Translations under genes and position numbers: made by a program | From: Bacteroidota bacterium | GTDB lineage: Bacteria > Bacteroidota > Bacteroidia > Chitinophagales > LD1 | Assembly: GCA_947479455.1 (NCBI GenBank) | Contig: CANJZE010000010.1 | Span: 57,696 to 121,695, forward strand | Direction of reading: 5' to 3' | Length of the DNA: 64,000 bases | Notes under the pieces: generated by a model | Told to the model about the DNA's origin: nothing | Database searches by the model: none | Seen by the model: only the letters and a program-made list of their open reading frames with translations | Shown here: positions 1 to 8,830 of the stretch, piece by piece | How the letters are laid out: every line of letters starts with the position of its first letter | How positions within the stretch are numbered: the first letter of the stretch is position 1

Positions 1-1
1 T

Positions 2-178
2 AAACTTCCCGAAGAGCAGAAGAGCAGAATTGTGCTCATGATGCTGACTACTTCGCTCAACCCCGATGACGAAACTATGGCGCACAACACGCCTGATGTT
101 TCAGGCTTTTATTTTAAACCCTTAAGTACCGAAATGCTCGATGAAATTTTGACAAAGCATTTTGCAGCAAACCTTTAA
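2..178 (+). CDS. Response regulator receiver domain, C-terminal end (partial)
   Basis: The reading frame enters from the left edge and ends at a TAA at 176-178, giving the last 58 residues of a protein. It contains a short hydrophobic strand followed by LTTSLNP, then GFYFKPL and a final helix. This is the usual end of a CheY-like receiver domain, in which the lysine of the F-x-x-KPL motif is the conserved switch lysine. No output domain follows, so it is probably a stand-alone receiver protein that takes phosphate from a histidine kinase. The start and the phospho-acceptor aspartate lie outside the window. Family assignment rests on the tail only. Confidence 0.72.
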   Translation, partial: KLPEEQKSRIVLMMLTTSLNPDDETMAHNTPDVSGFYFKPLSTEMLDEILTKHFAANL

Positions 179-268
179 AAGTTTCGCTCTTGTTTTTTAA
201 AAAGCACGAAATTATAATTGCAACCAGTTTTATTAAATGTGCATCTCACTTCCATTAAAATTATAGTT

Positions 269-1699
269 ATGAAAACGAATTTTCTTTTGCTTGCCTTTCT
301 TCTTTACAGTTTTAACGGATTCAATCAAACTACTATTACTCTACAACCTGGTAGTAGCGGAGTTGATGCTCATATTGATAACTATTCGCCAAATGCTACA
401 GACAATGCATATCCGGTTATCAATGCCGGTTATAACACAGTGGGTGGTACACCAACGCTCAGTCACAATTTTATGCGTTTCGATTTGTCGGCAATTCCAG
501 CGGGGTCAATCATTGTTTCGGCAACGCTTTCATTATGGCATTCACCTGCTTTTAATCATTCTAATTCTTCTGCTAATGAAGAGTTGTTTGCCAAAGTAAA
601 TCAGGCTTGGAATGAAAGCACAATTACCTGGAATACTCAACCAAGTTTTTCTACTAGTGATACTCTACATATAGGCAATACAAATGTTGGCGATGACAAG
701 TTGAACATCAATTTGCAAGCATTCGTACAAGATTGGGTAACTACTCCTGCCAATAATTTTGGAATGGTGATGCACTTAGTAGATGAGCCGGGAACGCTCG
801 GAAGATTTCAGACTTATGTTTCAAGCGATGGTTCTGACTCTGCTATAAGACCTAAACTCGTAATTACTTTCAACCCACCATGCACTACTGAAACATTGGT
901 TTTACAACCGGGCATTAAAAATGGAATTGATGTTCATATAGATAATTTGCATCCGGATTTAACCGATAATTTAACGCCAATTATGAATGCCGGATATAAT
1001 ACCGTGGGAGGCACACCTACACTCAGCCACAATTATCTGCAATTTGATTTGACCTCAATACCCGCAGGTTCAACTGTAGTGTCAGCTACTTTGTCGCTTA
1101 CACACTCTTCAACGGTTACGCATTCTACCTCTACAGATAATGCAGAACTGCTTGCGAAAGTGACACAACTTTGGTATGAGAATACAGTTACCTGGAATAA
1201 TCAACCATCCTATTCTGCAATGGATACCGTACATATTGGAACCACCAATATTGGTGATGACAAACCGAACATCAACCTGCTTTCATTTGTTCAGGACTGG
1301 GTTAATAATCCGTTGAATAATTTTGGAATGGTGATGCATTTGGTAGATGAGCCGGGTCTATTGGGTCGATACCAAAGCTATGCTTCAAGTGACAATCCAG
1401 ATTCTTCTGCTCGACCGAAGTTGGTAGTGCAATGGCTTTTGTGTACCACCGATGTGAATGAAATTTCTGCAACTAATTTTTTAGTGAATGTTTATCCTAA
1501 TCCGGTTACCGAAGAATTGCATTTTACAACAGCCGATGGAGGCGCAATAAATGCTATCATCTACGATATGCTCGGCAACAAAATTTCAGAAACGAAAAAT
1601 ATAAACGTAGTAAATGTGAAATCGCTTGCAGCCGGGTTTTATCTGGTGAATGTTTCCGAAAACGGAGTTTCTAAAACATTGCGTTTTATTAAGCAATAA
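269..1699 (+). CDS. Secreted protein with two DNRLRE domains and T9SS sorting domain
   Basis: A 476-residue exported protein. The start at 269 is chosen because it begins directly with a signal peptide (MKTNFLLLAFLL), whereas the longer frame from 218 adds 17 unlikely residues. Two near-identical modules of about 185 residues follow, each starting LQPG and containing DAHIDN or DVHIDN, GYNTVGGTPTLSHN, the ITWN/VTWN-x-QPS strand and a DWV...NNFGMVMHLVDEPG stretch. This resembles the DNRLRE beta-sandwich (CBM96-like) found on bacterial surface proteins. The C-terminus has VYPNPV and ends in SKTLRFIKQ, a type A sorting domain recognised by the type IX secretion system. It is therefore probably cell-surface anchored or released. 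No catalytic domain is visible; the ligand is unknown. Confidence 0.85.
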   Translation: MKTNFLLLAFLLYSFNGFNQTTITLQPGSSGVDAHIDNYSPNATDNAYPVINAGYNTVGGTPTLSHNFMRFDLSAIPAGSIIVSATLSLWHSPAFNHSNSSANEELFAKVNQAWNESTITWNTQPSFSTSDTLHIGNTNVGDDKLNINLQAFVQDWVTTPANNFGMVMHLVDEPGTLGRFQTYVSSDGSDSAIRPKLVITFNPPCTTETLVLQPGIKNGIDVHIDNLHPDLTDNLTPIMNAGYNTVGGTPTLSHNYLQFDLTSIPAGSTVVSATLSLTHSSTVTHSTSTDNAELLAKVTQLWYENTVTWNNQPSYSAMDTVHIGTTNIGDDKPNINLLSFVQDWVNNPLNNFGMVMHLVDEPGLLGRYQSYASSDNPDSSARPKLVVQWLLCTTDVNEISATNFLVNVYPNPVTEELHFTTADGGAINAIIYDMLGNKISETKNINVVNVKSLAAGFYLVNVSENGVSKTLRFIKQ

Positions 1700-1719
1700 T
1701 ACTTTTCGGTTTATCATGT

Positions 1720-1759
1720 AATTCCGTTACGTCTATTGAAGTAACGGAATTGTTTTTTT
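1720..1759 (+). terminator. Rho-independent terminator after the DNRLRE gene
   Basis: An 11-bp perfect stem (1720-1730 with 1741-1751) around a 10-base loop is followed by a run of T residues. It lies 20 bases after the DNRLRE protein stop codon. Confidence 0.88.
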
Positions 1760-1792
1760 AGAAGCGGATTTCTTTAAAAGTTTTTATCAATC

Positions 1793-1800
1793 TACTTTCG
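1793..1800 (+). promoter_or_regulatory. Candidate -7 box for the double-thioredoxin gene
   Basis: TACTTTCG matches the Bacteroidota -7 consensus TAnnTTTG at seven of eight positions and lies 22 bases before the start codon of the next gene, downstream of a terminator. The upstream -33 element is not clear. Confidence 0.45.
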
Positions 1801-1822
1801 CAGTATTCTTTAAACTTGTAAC

Positions 1823-2860
1823 ATGAAAAAATATTTGTTTGCCGTTTTTGTTTGTATCGGATTTCACTGTAATGCGCAGCAGGCAGGTGAAGAAACTTCG
1901 ATGGTGAAATGGATGAAGTTGGAAGATGCCATGAAGGCTTACGACAAACAACCCAAGCCCATCATTATTGATTTTTACACCGACTGGTGCGGTTGGTGCA
2001 AACGAATGATGGCTACTACTTATTCTAACCCGGGATTAGCGAGTTATATCAATCAAAATTTTTATGCCGTAAAATTTGATGCAGAAGGTAAAGACACCGT
2101 TGAATTTCTTGGTAAAAAGTATACACCGCTTGGTGTGGGGCAGCGAATGACACATGCACTTGCAGCAAAACTTTTGCAAAACAAAATGATGTATCCCACT
2201 ACACTTTTTTTAAACAACCTCGATAAAACAAAAAACGAATTTGCGTTGAGCATGTTAGCCGCGGGTTATTTGGACGACAAAAAAATTGAACCCATGTTGG
2301 TATTTTCTCTCGAAAATGCTTTTCGTAATTCAAGCTATGATGATTTCAATGCGGCCTTTCAAAAAGCGTTTTACGATTCTACCACCGATAACAAAATCAA
2401 TAAATTGAAATGGCAAACTCCCAAAGAATATTTTTCGAAAACCGAAAAGCACAGCAAAAAAGCCTTGGTTTACATTGGCACGGAGTGGTGCAACTCGTGC
2501 AAGGTAATGAAGCGCACAGCGTTTATCGATGACTCCAGCGCAGCTTTCATAAAAGAAAAATTTGATCTGGTAGATTTTTCTCCGGAGAATGCAGACACAC
2601 TTTTTTATAAGGGACAGTTATTTTCTAATCCTCACCAACCGCAGTTTCCGTTTCATCAATTGGCGCTGGAGTTAACACGCAGAAACTTTGTTTTGCCGAG
2701 TTTGGTCATACTGGATGAAGAGATGACCATTGCCGATGCCATTCCATTCTACATCAGTCCCGTTTTTATGAAAGACATTTCTCGTTTCTACGGCAACGAT
2801 GTTTACAAGAAAAAATCATGGAAAGATTTTCAGGAATCTATCCATCCTTTGCGCAACTGA
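1823..2860 (+). CDS. Periplasmic protein with two thioredoxin-like domains
   Basis: A 345-residue protein with a signal peptide ending near HCNAQ. The first thioredoxin fold (about residues 35-160) carries the redox motif WCGWCKRM after the strand IIIDFYTD. A second fold (about 200-340) carries WCNSCKVM after ALVYIGTE. Both keep a C-x-x-C pair, so both could cycle between dithiol and disulfide. Such DUF255/thioredoxin-like proteins in Bacteroidota reduce or oxidise exported proteins or serve in cytochrome maturation. The substrate is not shown by the context: the neighbours are two secreted surface proteins. A DsbD able to supply electrons to the periplasm is encoded at 8831-10864. Function as a thiol-disulfide oxidoreductase is well supported; the direction of the reaction is not. 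Confidence 0.85.
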   Translation: MKKYLFAVFVCIGFHCNAQQAGEETSMVKWMKLEDAMKAYDKQPKPIIIDFYTDWCGWCKRMMATTYSNPGLASYINQNFYAVKFDAEGKDTVEFLGKKYTPLGVGQRMTHALAAKLLQNKMMYPTTLFLNNLDKTKNEFALSMLAAGYLDDKKIEPMLVFSLENAFRNSSYDDFNAAFQKAFYDSTTDNKINKLKWQTPKEYFSKTEKHSKKALVYIGTEWCNSCKVMKRTAFIDDSSAAFIKEKFDLVDFSPENADTLFYKGQLFSNPHQPQFPFHQLALELTRRNFVLPSLVILDEEMTIADAIPFYISPVFMKDISRFYGNDVYKKKSWKDFQESIHPLRN

Positions 2861-2946
2861 TTCGAAATGTTTTATGGAGAGTGAAGCAACTACTTGGTTC
2901 AAAAAATAATCTTCATATTCGAACTCCAATTTTAAAATAGGAACCA

Positions 2947-5181
2947 ATGAAGAAAATCTACACAGCATTATTCACGTTATTTTTCATTTCTTCTTTTGCC
3001 CAAAACAACGTAGGCATTGGTATAGCGGTACCCGATGCCAGCGCCATCCTTCATCTCGATGCTACCGACAAAGGTTTTATTGCACCACGAATTACCAGCG
3101 CACAGCGCATAGCTATACCTGCTCCGGCAAATGGGTTATTGGTTTATGACCTAACCGTAAATTGTTTTTACTACTACGCCTCGCCATCGGGTTGGCTTTC
3201 ACTTTGTCAATTAAGCGGACCTACGGGACCTAGCGGTGCTAACGGAACAATAGGTGTTGATGGTGTAACCGGTGCTACAGGACCAACCGGACCTCTTGGA
3301 CCAGCAGGTGGAGATTTATCGGGAATTTATCCTGACCCAACAGTTACTGGCTTACAAGGAAACCCTGTTTCAAATACTGCTCCTACTGCAGGAAATGTTT
3401 TGACTTGGGACGGTACGCAATGGATAGCTACAATACCTCAAGGAGATTTTTGGAAATTGACCGGCAATGCAGGAACAACTCCTGCAACAAATTTTGTGGG
3501 CACAACCGATAATCAGGATTTGGTTTTGAGAACCAACAGTACCGAAAAAATGCGAGTGACCAGCATAGGTGCTGTAGGTATCAATCAACCTGCGCCTAAC
3601 GCTACATCTATTCTCGATATACAAAGTACAACCCTCGGAGTTTTATTTCCTTCCATGACAACTGCGCAGCGCGATGCTATTGCAGGTCCTGCAGTTGGGC
3701 TTACTGTTTACAACAACCTACTAAACGTGCATCAATTTTGGAATGGCACTTGTTGGGTAAACGTAGGTCAAACGGTTTGTTCGTTTGCTTATACAACTTC
3801 GCTCAGTCATCCCGATGATTGTTTGCAACGTTCAAACTTTGCTTCGGTTTCGGACACCATAACAGTATCGCTTGTATCGGGAACGGCATCGCCAGTAATA
3901 CTTTCAGCATCGGGAGTTCCTGCGGGTATCTTGGTCAACTTCTCAAATAGCTATGTAACACCAACGGCTACTTCTATTGTAACGTTTACGGCTTTGCCAA
4001 CAGCTGCCTTAGGCACATTTACAATAACCATTCTTGCCACTTCTGGTTCTACTATTCAAACCTTAACTTATACTCTCACTGTTTATGATTTCAATCTAGC
4101 AGTAGGCCCTCTTACTGGTACAGTTAACGAAATAAACATTGCGCCTAATACAACGTTTGCCACAACTACTGTTACAATCGGCAACCCGGGTACTTGTGCA
4201 TCGAGTGGGGCTACGGCTTTGCTCTCTGTAAATGGATTGCCAGTGGGAGTAACGGCTGCCTTTGGTACAAGCAATCTTCCTATACCTGGAAGTACAAATC
4301 TTGATTTTACCTCTACCTCATGTGCTGTGCCTGGAACGTATCAAATCAATGTGGTGGCAACTATTGGTGTTCTTTCAACAACCACCATTTACACGCTTAC
4401 CGTTGCGCCTTCGGTGCTGAACATTACAGTATCGGCAACTAATGTAAACTTGTGGAATTTGGCGGGAAATCCGAGTTGCCCAGTTGATATTACTTACAAT
4501 GTTTCGGCTGGTGTTGTTATTAGTAGTTCATTAACCAGTCAGGCAGCATTGTTTAGCGGTACATTTGCAGGTGGTTCAAACATAGTATTGAATAATGCAG
4601 GAATTATAGCCGGAAGAGGCGGTGATGGCGGAAGCGATTCGCTGCATGGGGTATTTACAACGTGCCTTTATATTGACGGATTGCCGGGTGGAAATGCAAT
4701 TGACATTAGCTGTCCCGGAGTTTCTATAAATAATAGTGGTACCATCGGAGGCGGAGGCGGAGGCGGAGGAGCAGGCGGTGCACTAGGTGGTGGTAATCCT
4801 TGCTTTACTTATTATTCTGGAACTGGTGGAGGAGGGGGTGCAGGCTATTCTCCTGGTGCTGGGGGAATGGACGGTGGTGGTGGAGCTTGCTCTGCAGGTA
4901 ATCCAGGAACTAATATAGCCGGAGGCACTGGTGGTCCTAATGGAGGTTGCGGAGTGAGTTGTTTCCTAAGTTTTGGTACTACTTACAGGCCTGGTGTAGG
5001 AGGAACCGGTGGTGCTTTGGGACAACCGGGTGCGGGCGGTGGAGCAGCCCAAGGATTTATTAGTGCGAGCTTAGGCGTATGCACACAAGGTAACGGTGGT
5101 GCAGCCGGCTGTGCTATTAAAACAAATGGCAACGCTTATACCATCAGCGGAACTCCGGTTCTTGGTCCCGTTTGTCCGTAA
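2947..5181 (+). CDS. Secreted collagen-like, glycine-rich surface protein
   Basis: A 744-residue protein with a signal peptide (MKKIYTALFTLFFISSFAQ). Residues about 15-85 match the repeated N-terminal segment of Bacteroidota fibre proteins (NNVGIGI, AILHLDATDKGF). A short collagen-like Gly-x-y tract (GPTGPSGANGT...) follows at about 93-120, then DLSGIYPDPTVTGLQGN and LTWDGTQW, then a second copy of the DIQSTTLGVLFPSM-type module. Residues about 280-500 look like Ig-like strands rich in Thr and Ser. Residues about 552-728 are extraordinarily glycine-rich, with runs of up to eight glycines. No T9SS sorting domain is visible at the C-terminus. It is probably a surface adhesin or fibre; binding partner unknown. 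Confidence 0.75.
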   Translation: MKKIYTALFTLFFISSFAQNNVGIGIAVPDASAILHLDATDKGFIAPRITSAQRIAIPAPANGLLVYDLTVNCFYYYASPSGWLSLCQLSGPTGPSGANGTIGVDGVTGATGPTGPLGPAGGDLSGIYPDPTVTGLQGNPVSNTAPTAGNVLTWDGTQWIATIPQGDFWKLTGNAGTTPATNFVGTTDNQDLVLRTNSTEKMRVTSIGAVGINQPAPNATSILDIQSTTLGVLFPSMTTAQRDAIAGPAVGLTVYNNLLNVHQFWNGTCWVNVGQTVCSFAYTTSLSHPDDCLQRSNFASVSDTITVSLVSGTASPVILSASGVPAGILVNFSNSYVTPTATSIVTFTALPTAALGTFTITILATSGSTIQTLTYTLTVYDFNLAVGPLTGTVNEINIAPNTTFATTTVTIGNPGTCASSGATALLSVNGLPVGVTAAFGTSNLPIPGSTNLDFTSTSCAVPGTYQINVVATIGVLSTTTIYTLTVAPSVLNITVSATNVNLWNLAGNPSCPVDITYNVSAGVVISSSLTSQAALFSGTFAGGSNIVLNNAGIIAGRGGDGGSDSLHGVFTTCLYIDGLPGGNAIDISCPGVSINNSGTIGGGGGGGGAGGALGGGNPCFTYYSGTGGGGGAGYSPGAGGMDGGGGACSAGNPGTNIAGGTGGPNGGCGVSCFLSFGTTYRPGVGGTGGALGQPGAGGGAAQGFISASLGVCTQGNGGAAGCAIKTNGNAYTISGTPVLGPVCP

Positions 5182-5208
5182 TTATTTTTCGAAAAAAATT
5201 AATGAATG

Positions 5209-5238
5209 CCTTCTGTAGAAATGCAGAAGGTTTTTTTT
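5209..5238 (+). terminator. Rho-independent terminator after the glycine-rich protein
   Basis: The perfect 7-bp stem 5209-5215 / 5224-5230 with an 8-base loop is followed by eight T residues. It sits between two convergent genes, and its T-run overlaps the stop codon of the minus-strand gene. Confidence 0.85.
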
Positions 5239-6394
5239 AGTGATGCGGTAAGTGAGGATGCCAACCCATTACTGCAATTAGAATGAAGAATGAAATTACA
5301 TAAGCTAATGCAATATGCCAGCCGCTAAGTATCCAATCTTTCACACTCTTTGTTTCGGGATATAAGGTGGAGATAGCCACACCTGCGCTGGAGCCAAACC
5401 AAATCATACTGCCGCCAAAGCCAACACAATAAGCAAGCACACCCCAATCGTAACCGCCTTGTATAAGTGCCAGTTTTGTCAGCGGAATGTTATCAAACAC
5501 ACTCGAAACAAAACCAAGACCAAAAGCTGTTTGCCAACTGGCACTAGGCAATTCTTCTACCGGCATCATTGAGGCACAAAGCACCAAAGCGAGTAAAAAC
5601 ACACTTCCGGGCAAAGCGAATTTTAATTCGTTCCATTCGGTTTTAATAATAAACGAACTAAGGATAATTGCCAGCCAAACCCCTGCAGCGGGAAATTCGA
5701 TAACAATATTTGCAACAATTGTTCCGGCTAAAATCATGGCGCACACACCAATTCTTTTCCAACTTATTTTTGCTCCGGCAATTTCATCTTTCAAAATAGG
5801 CTGGTGTTTGTGCTGTTGACGCGAAGCAATAATTCCGAAAATGAAAAGTGCAGGAATAGCTGCTGCATAAGCATGAAGAACATCCACGGCATTCACACCA
5901 TCAATCCACATCATAGTGGTGGTGGTATCGCCTACCACGCTGCCGCTACCGCCTGCATTACTTGCTGCGACTATAGCAGCAATGTAACCGAGATGAACTT
6001 TCTTTTTGTAAATAACATGTGCTACTCCACCGCCAATCATGGCTGCGGCAATGTTGTCAAGAAACGAAGAGAGAACAAAAACGAGAAGCAATAAAATAAA
6101 ACCTCCCTTCCAATCATCGGGTAAATAATTTGGAAGTTTAGCAGGCACGCCTGAGTGCTCAAAATGTTTTGCAAGAATGGCAAAGCCTAGAAGCAATCCG
6201 AAGAGATTCAACAAATCTTTCCATTCGTGCTGGGCATGTTGAACCAAATTGAAATCAGTAAAGAAAAATTTGTAAGCGAGAATAAGTGCCAAGCCCGTTA
6301 ACGCTACTTGTAAAGTGCGGTGGTGAAAAACCGCCACACCAATTAGTGTAATCGCAAAAATGAAGAATGCTAAATCAATTCCGAAGACTTGCAT
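5237..6394 (-). CDS. Ion transporter (IT) superfamily permease, citrate/NhaD-like
   Basis: A 385-residue integral membrane protein with about ten hydrophobic segments and no signal peptide. It has two half-repeats typical of the ion transporter superfamily: the first carries SSFLDNIAAAMIGGG and SNAGGSGSVVGDTTTTMMW, the second SSVFDNIPLTKLALIQGG and GGSMIWFGSSAGVA. The D-N pair in each half and the GDTTTTMMW motif resemble NhaD-type sodium/proton antiporters more than dicarboxylate carriers, although database names would probably read 'citrate transporter'. It is the last gene of a probable two-gene unit with the small exported protein 26 bases upstream. The transported ion is an inference. 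Confidence 0.72.
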   Translation of the reverse strand: MQVFGIDLAFFIFAITLIGVAVFHHRTLQVALTGLALILAYKFFFTDFNLVQHAQHEWKDLLNLFGLLLGFAILAKHFEHSGVPAKLPNYLPDDWKGGFILLLLVFVLSSFLDNIAAAMIGGGVAHVIYKKKVHLGYIAAIVAASNAGGSGSVVGDTTTTMMWIDGVNAVDVLHAYAAAIPALFIFGIIASRQQHKHQPILKDEIAGAKISWKRIGVCAMILAGTIVANIVIEFPAAGVWLAIILSSFIIKTEWNELKFALPGSVFLLALVLCASMMPVEELPSASWQTAFGLGFVSSVFDNIPLTKLALIQGGYDWGVLAYCVGFGGSMIWFGSSAGVAISTLYPETKSVKDWILSGWHIALAYVISFFILIAVMGWHPHLPHH

Positions 6395-6420
6395 GCAACA
6401 ATGATAAACGATAAATAGTT

Positions 6421-6903
6421 CTAAGGATAATTGATGGGTGGATTATTTGAAAAGACAGGAATCGCAAGAAAACATTTTTTCTTGTTGAAGAAATAACTTA
6501 CTACTGCTTCTCCTTTTACTCTAAACGGGTTTGAAACATCCTGCAATTTTTCAAAATCATCGGGGTGTTGTCGCAAGCCATCATCATGAAAACTTCCACC
6601 AATAATTTCGAAAAAAGTATTGGTCGAAGAAGTTTTTGTTTTCACCTGCAAAGAAAATGCAGAGTGATTTTCTTCCTGTTTCAATCCGTAAGTGCCTTCG
6701 GTTTTAAACCAAACACTATCGAGTTCAATTTTGTATTTGCTTGAAAAACGCAATTCCAAATTATAATTGGAGCCATGCCTGCCAGCAACACCACCTGCCC
6801 ATTCGGTTCTGGTAGCAGAAATCAATTTTAGCGGAGAACATTTTTTTGCATCACAAAAGGAAAGCATAACTACATGAACCGCAAGAGCTAAAACACGTTT
6901 CAT
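6421..6903 (-). CDS. Small exported protein of unknown function
   Basis: A 160-residue protein that I do not recognise. It starts with a short signal-peptide-like segment (MKRVLALAVHVVMLSF) and then contains strands alternating with charged residues, consistent with a small beta-rich periplasmic or outer-membrane-associated protein. Four cysteines are present. It ends 26 bases before the ion transporter start and is in the same orientation, so the two may be cotranscribed. Nothing in the sequence indicates a catalytic role. Confidence 0.6.
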   Translation of the reverse strand: MKRVLALAVHVVMLSFCDAKKCSPLKLISATRTEWAGGVAGRHGSNYNLELRFSSKYKIELDSVWFKTEGTYGLKQEENHSAFSLQVKTKTSSTNTFFEIIGGSFHDDGLRQHPDDFEKLQDVSNPFRVKGEAVVSYFFNKKKCFLAIPVFSNNPPINYP

Positions 6904-6973
6904 TTTTTTGAATTTCTAGGAAGACGCAACTTTACAATAATTCCACATCAGATTCCTGAAAAACCTTTCGTTG

Positions 6974-6981
6974 TAGTTTTG
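6974..6981 (+). promoter_or_regulatory. Candidate -7 box for the TPR histidine kinase
   Basis: TAGTTTTG is an exact match to TAnnTTTG, 44 bases before the kinase start and in the divergent intergenic gap. No convincing -33 TTTG is seen at the expected distance. Confidence 0.45.
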
Positions 6982-7024
6982 CGTAAAAGCCAGATGAATT
7001 GAACCTCTTTCAAACGAACCATTC

Positions 7025-8824
7025 ATGATATACCTTCAGCAGAAAGAAGCGGAGCAAATGCTGGCCGATGGACGCCAAATGATAACGGATAAAAACCGTA
7101 GTGCCATTCATCTCATCAGCGATGCTTACAATCAATTTCTGTTCAATCTGGACATGAAGAATGCCGCCTTTGCCTTGCTGGCAAAAGCTAACTATTACGC
7201 GTTGGTTACGCATGATACCGATGCCGCTATTCAGCAATTGAATGATTGTGCCGAACTAATGGATGAAGAAGATTTAAGTTTATCTGCTCACTATTTAGCC
7301 AGTTGGGGAGTGGTGCAACACTTGAAAGGGAATATTACCGAAGCGCAAAAAAACTATCAAAGTGCTATCCGGAAATTGGAAAGCATTCCTGCCAAAACAA
7401 AATTTGATATAGAGCGAATGCCTACGCTTTATTACAATCACTTTATTCTGTTCACTTACTCCGAAGATTTGTTTGGCAATATTGAACATCTCAATAGAGC
7501 TATTGAGTTATATGAATTGCTGGATAACAAACGAGGTGTAATCAACTGCCTTACGGCTTTGGCTAATCACCAGCATAATCGCTTAAAAGAAAATGACGCA
7601 GCTATTGAAACTGTTCAAAAAGCGTATGCAATGGCAGTGGAACTAGGTGACCCTTCTACGATAGGTTCGTGCTGCAACAATGCCGGTTTGTATTTGGCGC
7701 GGACCGAAAAATTTGAAGAGAGTTTAAAATATTTGACGGAAGCAAAAGTGATGTTCGCCAAGGTGGATAATCCTTACCAGAACGCGAGTGTATATCATCA
7801 AACCGGCTTGGCGTTTTTGTGCATGAAACGGTATGAAGATGCAATTGAAGAATTTAAAGTGGCCGAAAAAATTTATGGAGAAAACAAAATTCTTACAGAA
7901 CTTGAAAAACTTCCCGAGTTAATGGCGGATGCTTATTCGGCCTTGGGCGATTACGAAAATGCTTTTGATTGTGAACGCAGGTTTAGATTATCGATTGCAG
8001 AAAAGGCAAACAACGAAAGGCTGAATATTTTGGCGCAAGCAAAAAATCAGTTTGAAACAGAAATAAAAGAACGCGAAGCAAAATTGCTGCGCGAAAAGAA
8101 TGAAGAGATTAAGAAGTATGTGCTTCGTTTAGAAAACTCGAACAATGAGTTAAAACAATTTGCCCATGTGGCTTCGCACGATTTGCGCGAACCACTACGC
8201 ATGATAAACAGCTATATGAAGTTGTTGCAAAAAAGTATGCGCGAAAACATTTCAGAGCAACAACAGGAGTTTATTGGCTTTGCTTTGGATGGTGCGCAAC
8301 GAATGGATAAGTTGATTCAAGACCTGCTTCGGTTGGCAAAGGCCGATGCCAATCCTAGAATTGAAAAGGTGAAACTGCAGAATGTAGTAGAGGAAATAAA
8401 ATTGAATTTAGATACACTGCTCACCGAAAAAAATGCGGCCATTGTGTTTAGCGATTTACCCGAAATTACTGCCGACCTCACACAAATTCTTCAACTTTTT
8501 CAAAACTTAATTACTAACGGAATCAAATACAACGAAAACGAACAACCGCTTGTAAAAATTAAAGCCTTCAACCGAAAGGAAGAAATAGAAATTACTGTTA
8601 CGGATAATGGAATCGGGATTCCGGAGAATTACCGCGAAAAGGTTTTTCAAATTTTTCAGCGGGTACAAACTAAAAAGGAATATTCTGGTTCGGGAATTGG
8701 TTTAACCATTTGCAAAAAAATTGTGGATGGAATGAGCGGTAAAATTTCTATTTCAGGAAACCCAAGTGGTGGGACTATTTTCAAAATTTGTTTGCCTATT
8801 AACACGGTTTGCCAATCGGTTTGA
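7025..8824 (+). CDS. TPR-containing sensor histidine kinase (soluble)
   Basis: A 599-residue kinase with no signal peptide or membrane segment. Residues about 1-330 are helical TPR-like repeats (for example AIQQLNDCAELMDEEDLSLSAHYLASWGV, SSVYHQTG-type helices), followed by a coiled coil (about 335-375). The HisKA dimerisation domain has the phospho-acceptor H385 in VASHDLREPLRM. The ATP-binding domain shows the N box (NGIKYNENE), G1 box (DNGIGIP) and G2 box (GSGIGLTICKKIV). It autophosphorylates and passes phosphate to a response regulator. No regulator gene is adjacent, so the partner is unknown. The TPR front suggests it senses a protein partner in the cytoplasm. Confidence 0.9.
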   Translation: MIYLQQKEAEQMLADGRQMITDKNRSAIHLISDAYNQFLFNLDMKNAAFALLAKANYYALVTHDTDAAIQQLNDCAELMDEEDLSLSAHYLASWGVVQHLKGNITEAQKNYQSAIRKLESIPAKTKFDIERMPTLYYNHFILFTYSEDLFGNIEHLNRAIELYELLDNKRGVINCLTALANHQHNRLKENDAAIETVQKAYAMAVELGDPSTIGSCCNNAGLYLARTEKFEESLKYLTEAKVMFAKVDNPYQNASVYHQTGLAFLCMKRYEDAIEEFKVAEKIYGENKILTELEKLPELMADAYSALGDYENAFDCERRFRLSIAEKANNERLNILAQAKNQFETEIKEREAKLLREKNEEIKKYVLRLENSNNELKQFAHVASHDLREPLRMINSYMKLLQKSMRENISEQQQEFIGFALDGAQRMDKLIQDLLRLAKADANPRIEKVKLQNVVEEIKLNLDTLLTEKNAAIVFSDLPEITADLTQILQLFQNLITNGIKYNENEQPLVKIKAFNRKEEIEITVTDNGIGIPENYREKVFQIFQRVQTKKEYSGSGIGLTICKKIVDGMSGKISISGNPSGGTIFKICLPINTVCQSV

Positions 8825-8830
8825 TTGGCT

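Noticed and set aside
4740-5130. CRISPR-like or tandem DNA repeats in the glycine-rich gene
   Set aside because: Repetition is due to glycine codons (GGN) with irregular spacing; no conserved repeat-spacer structure.
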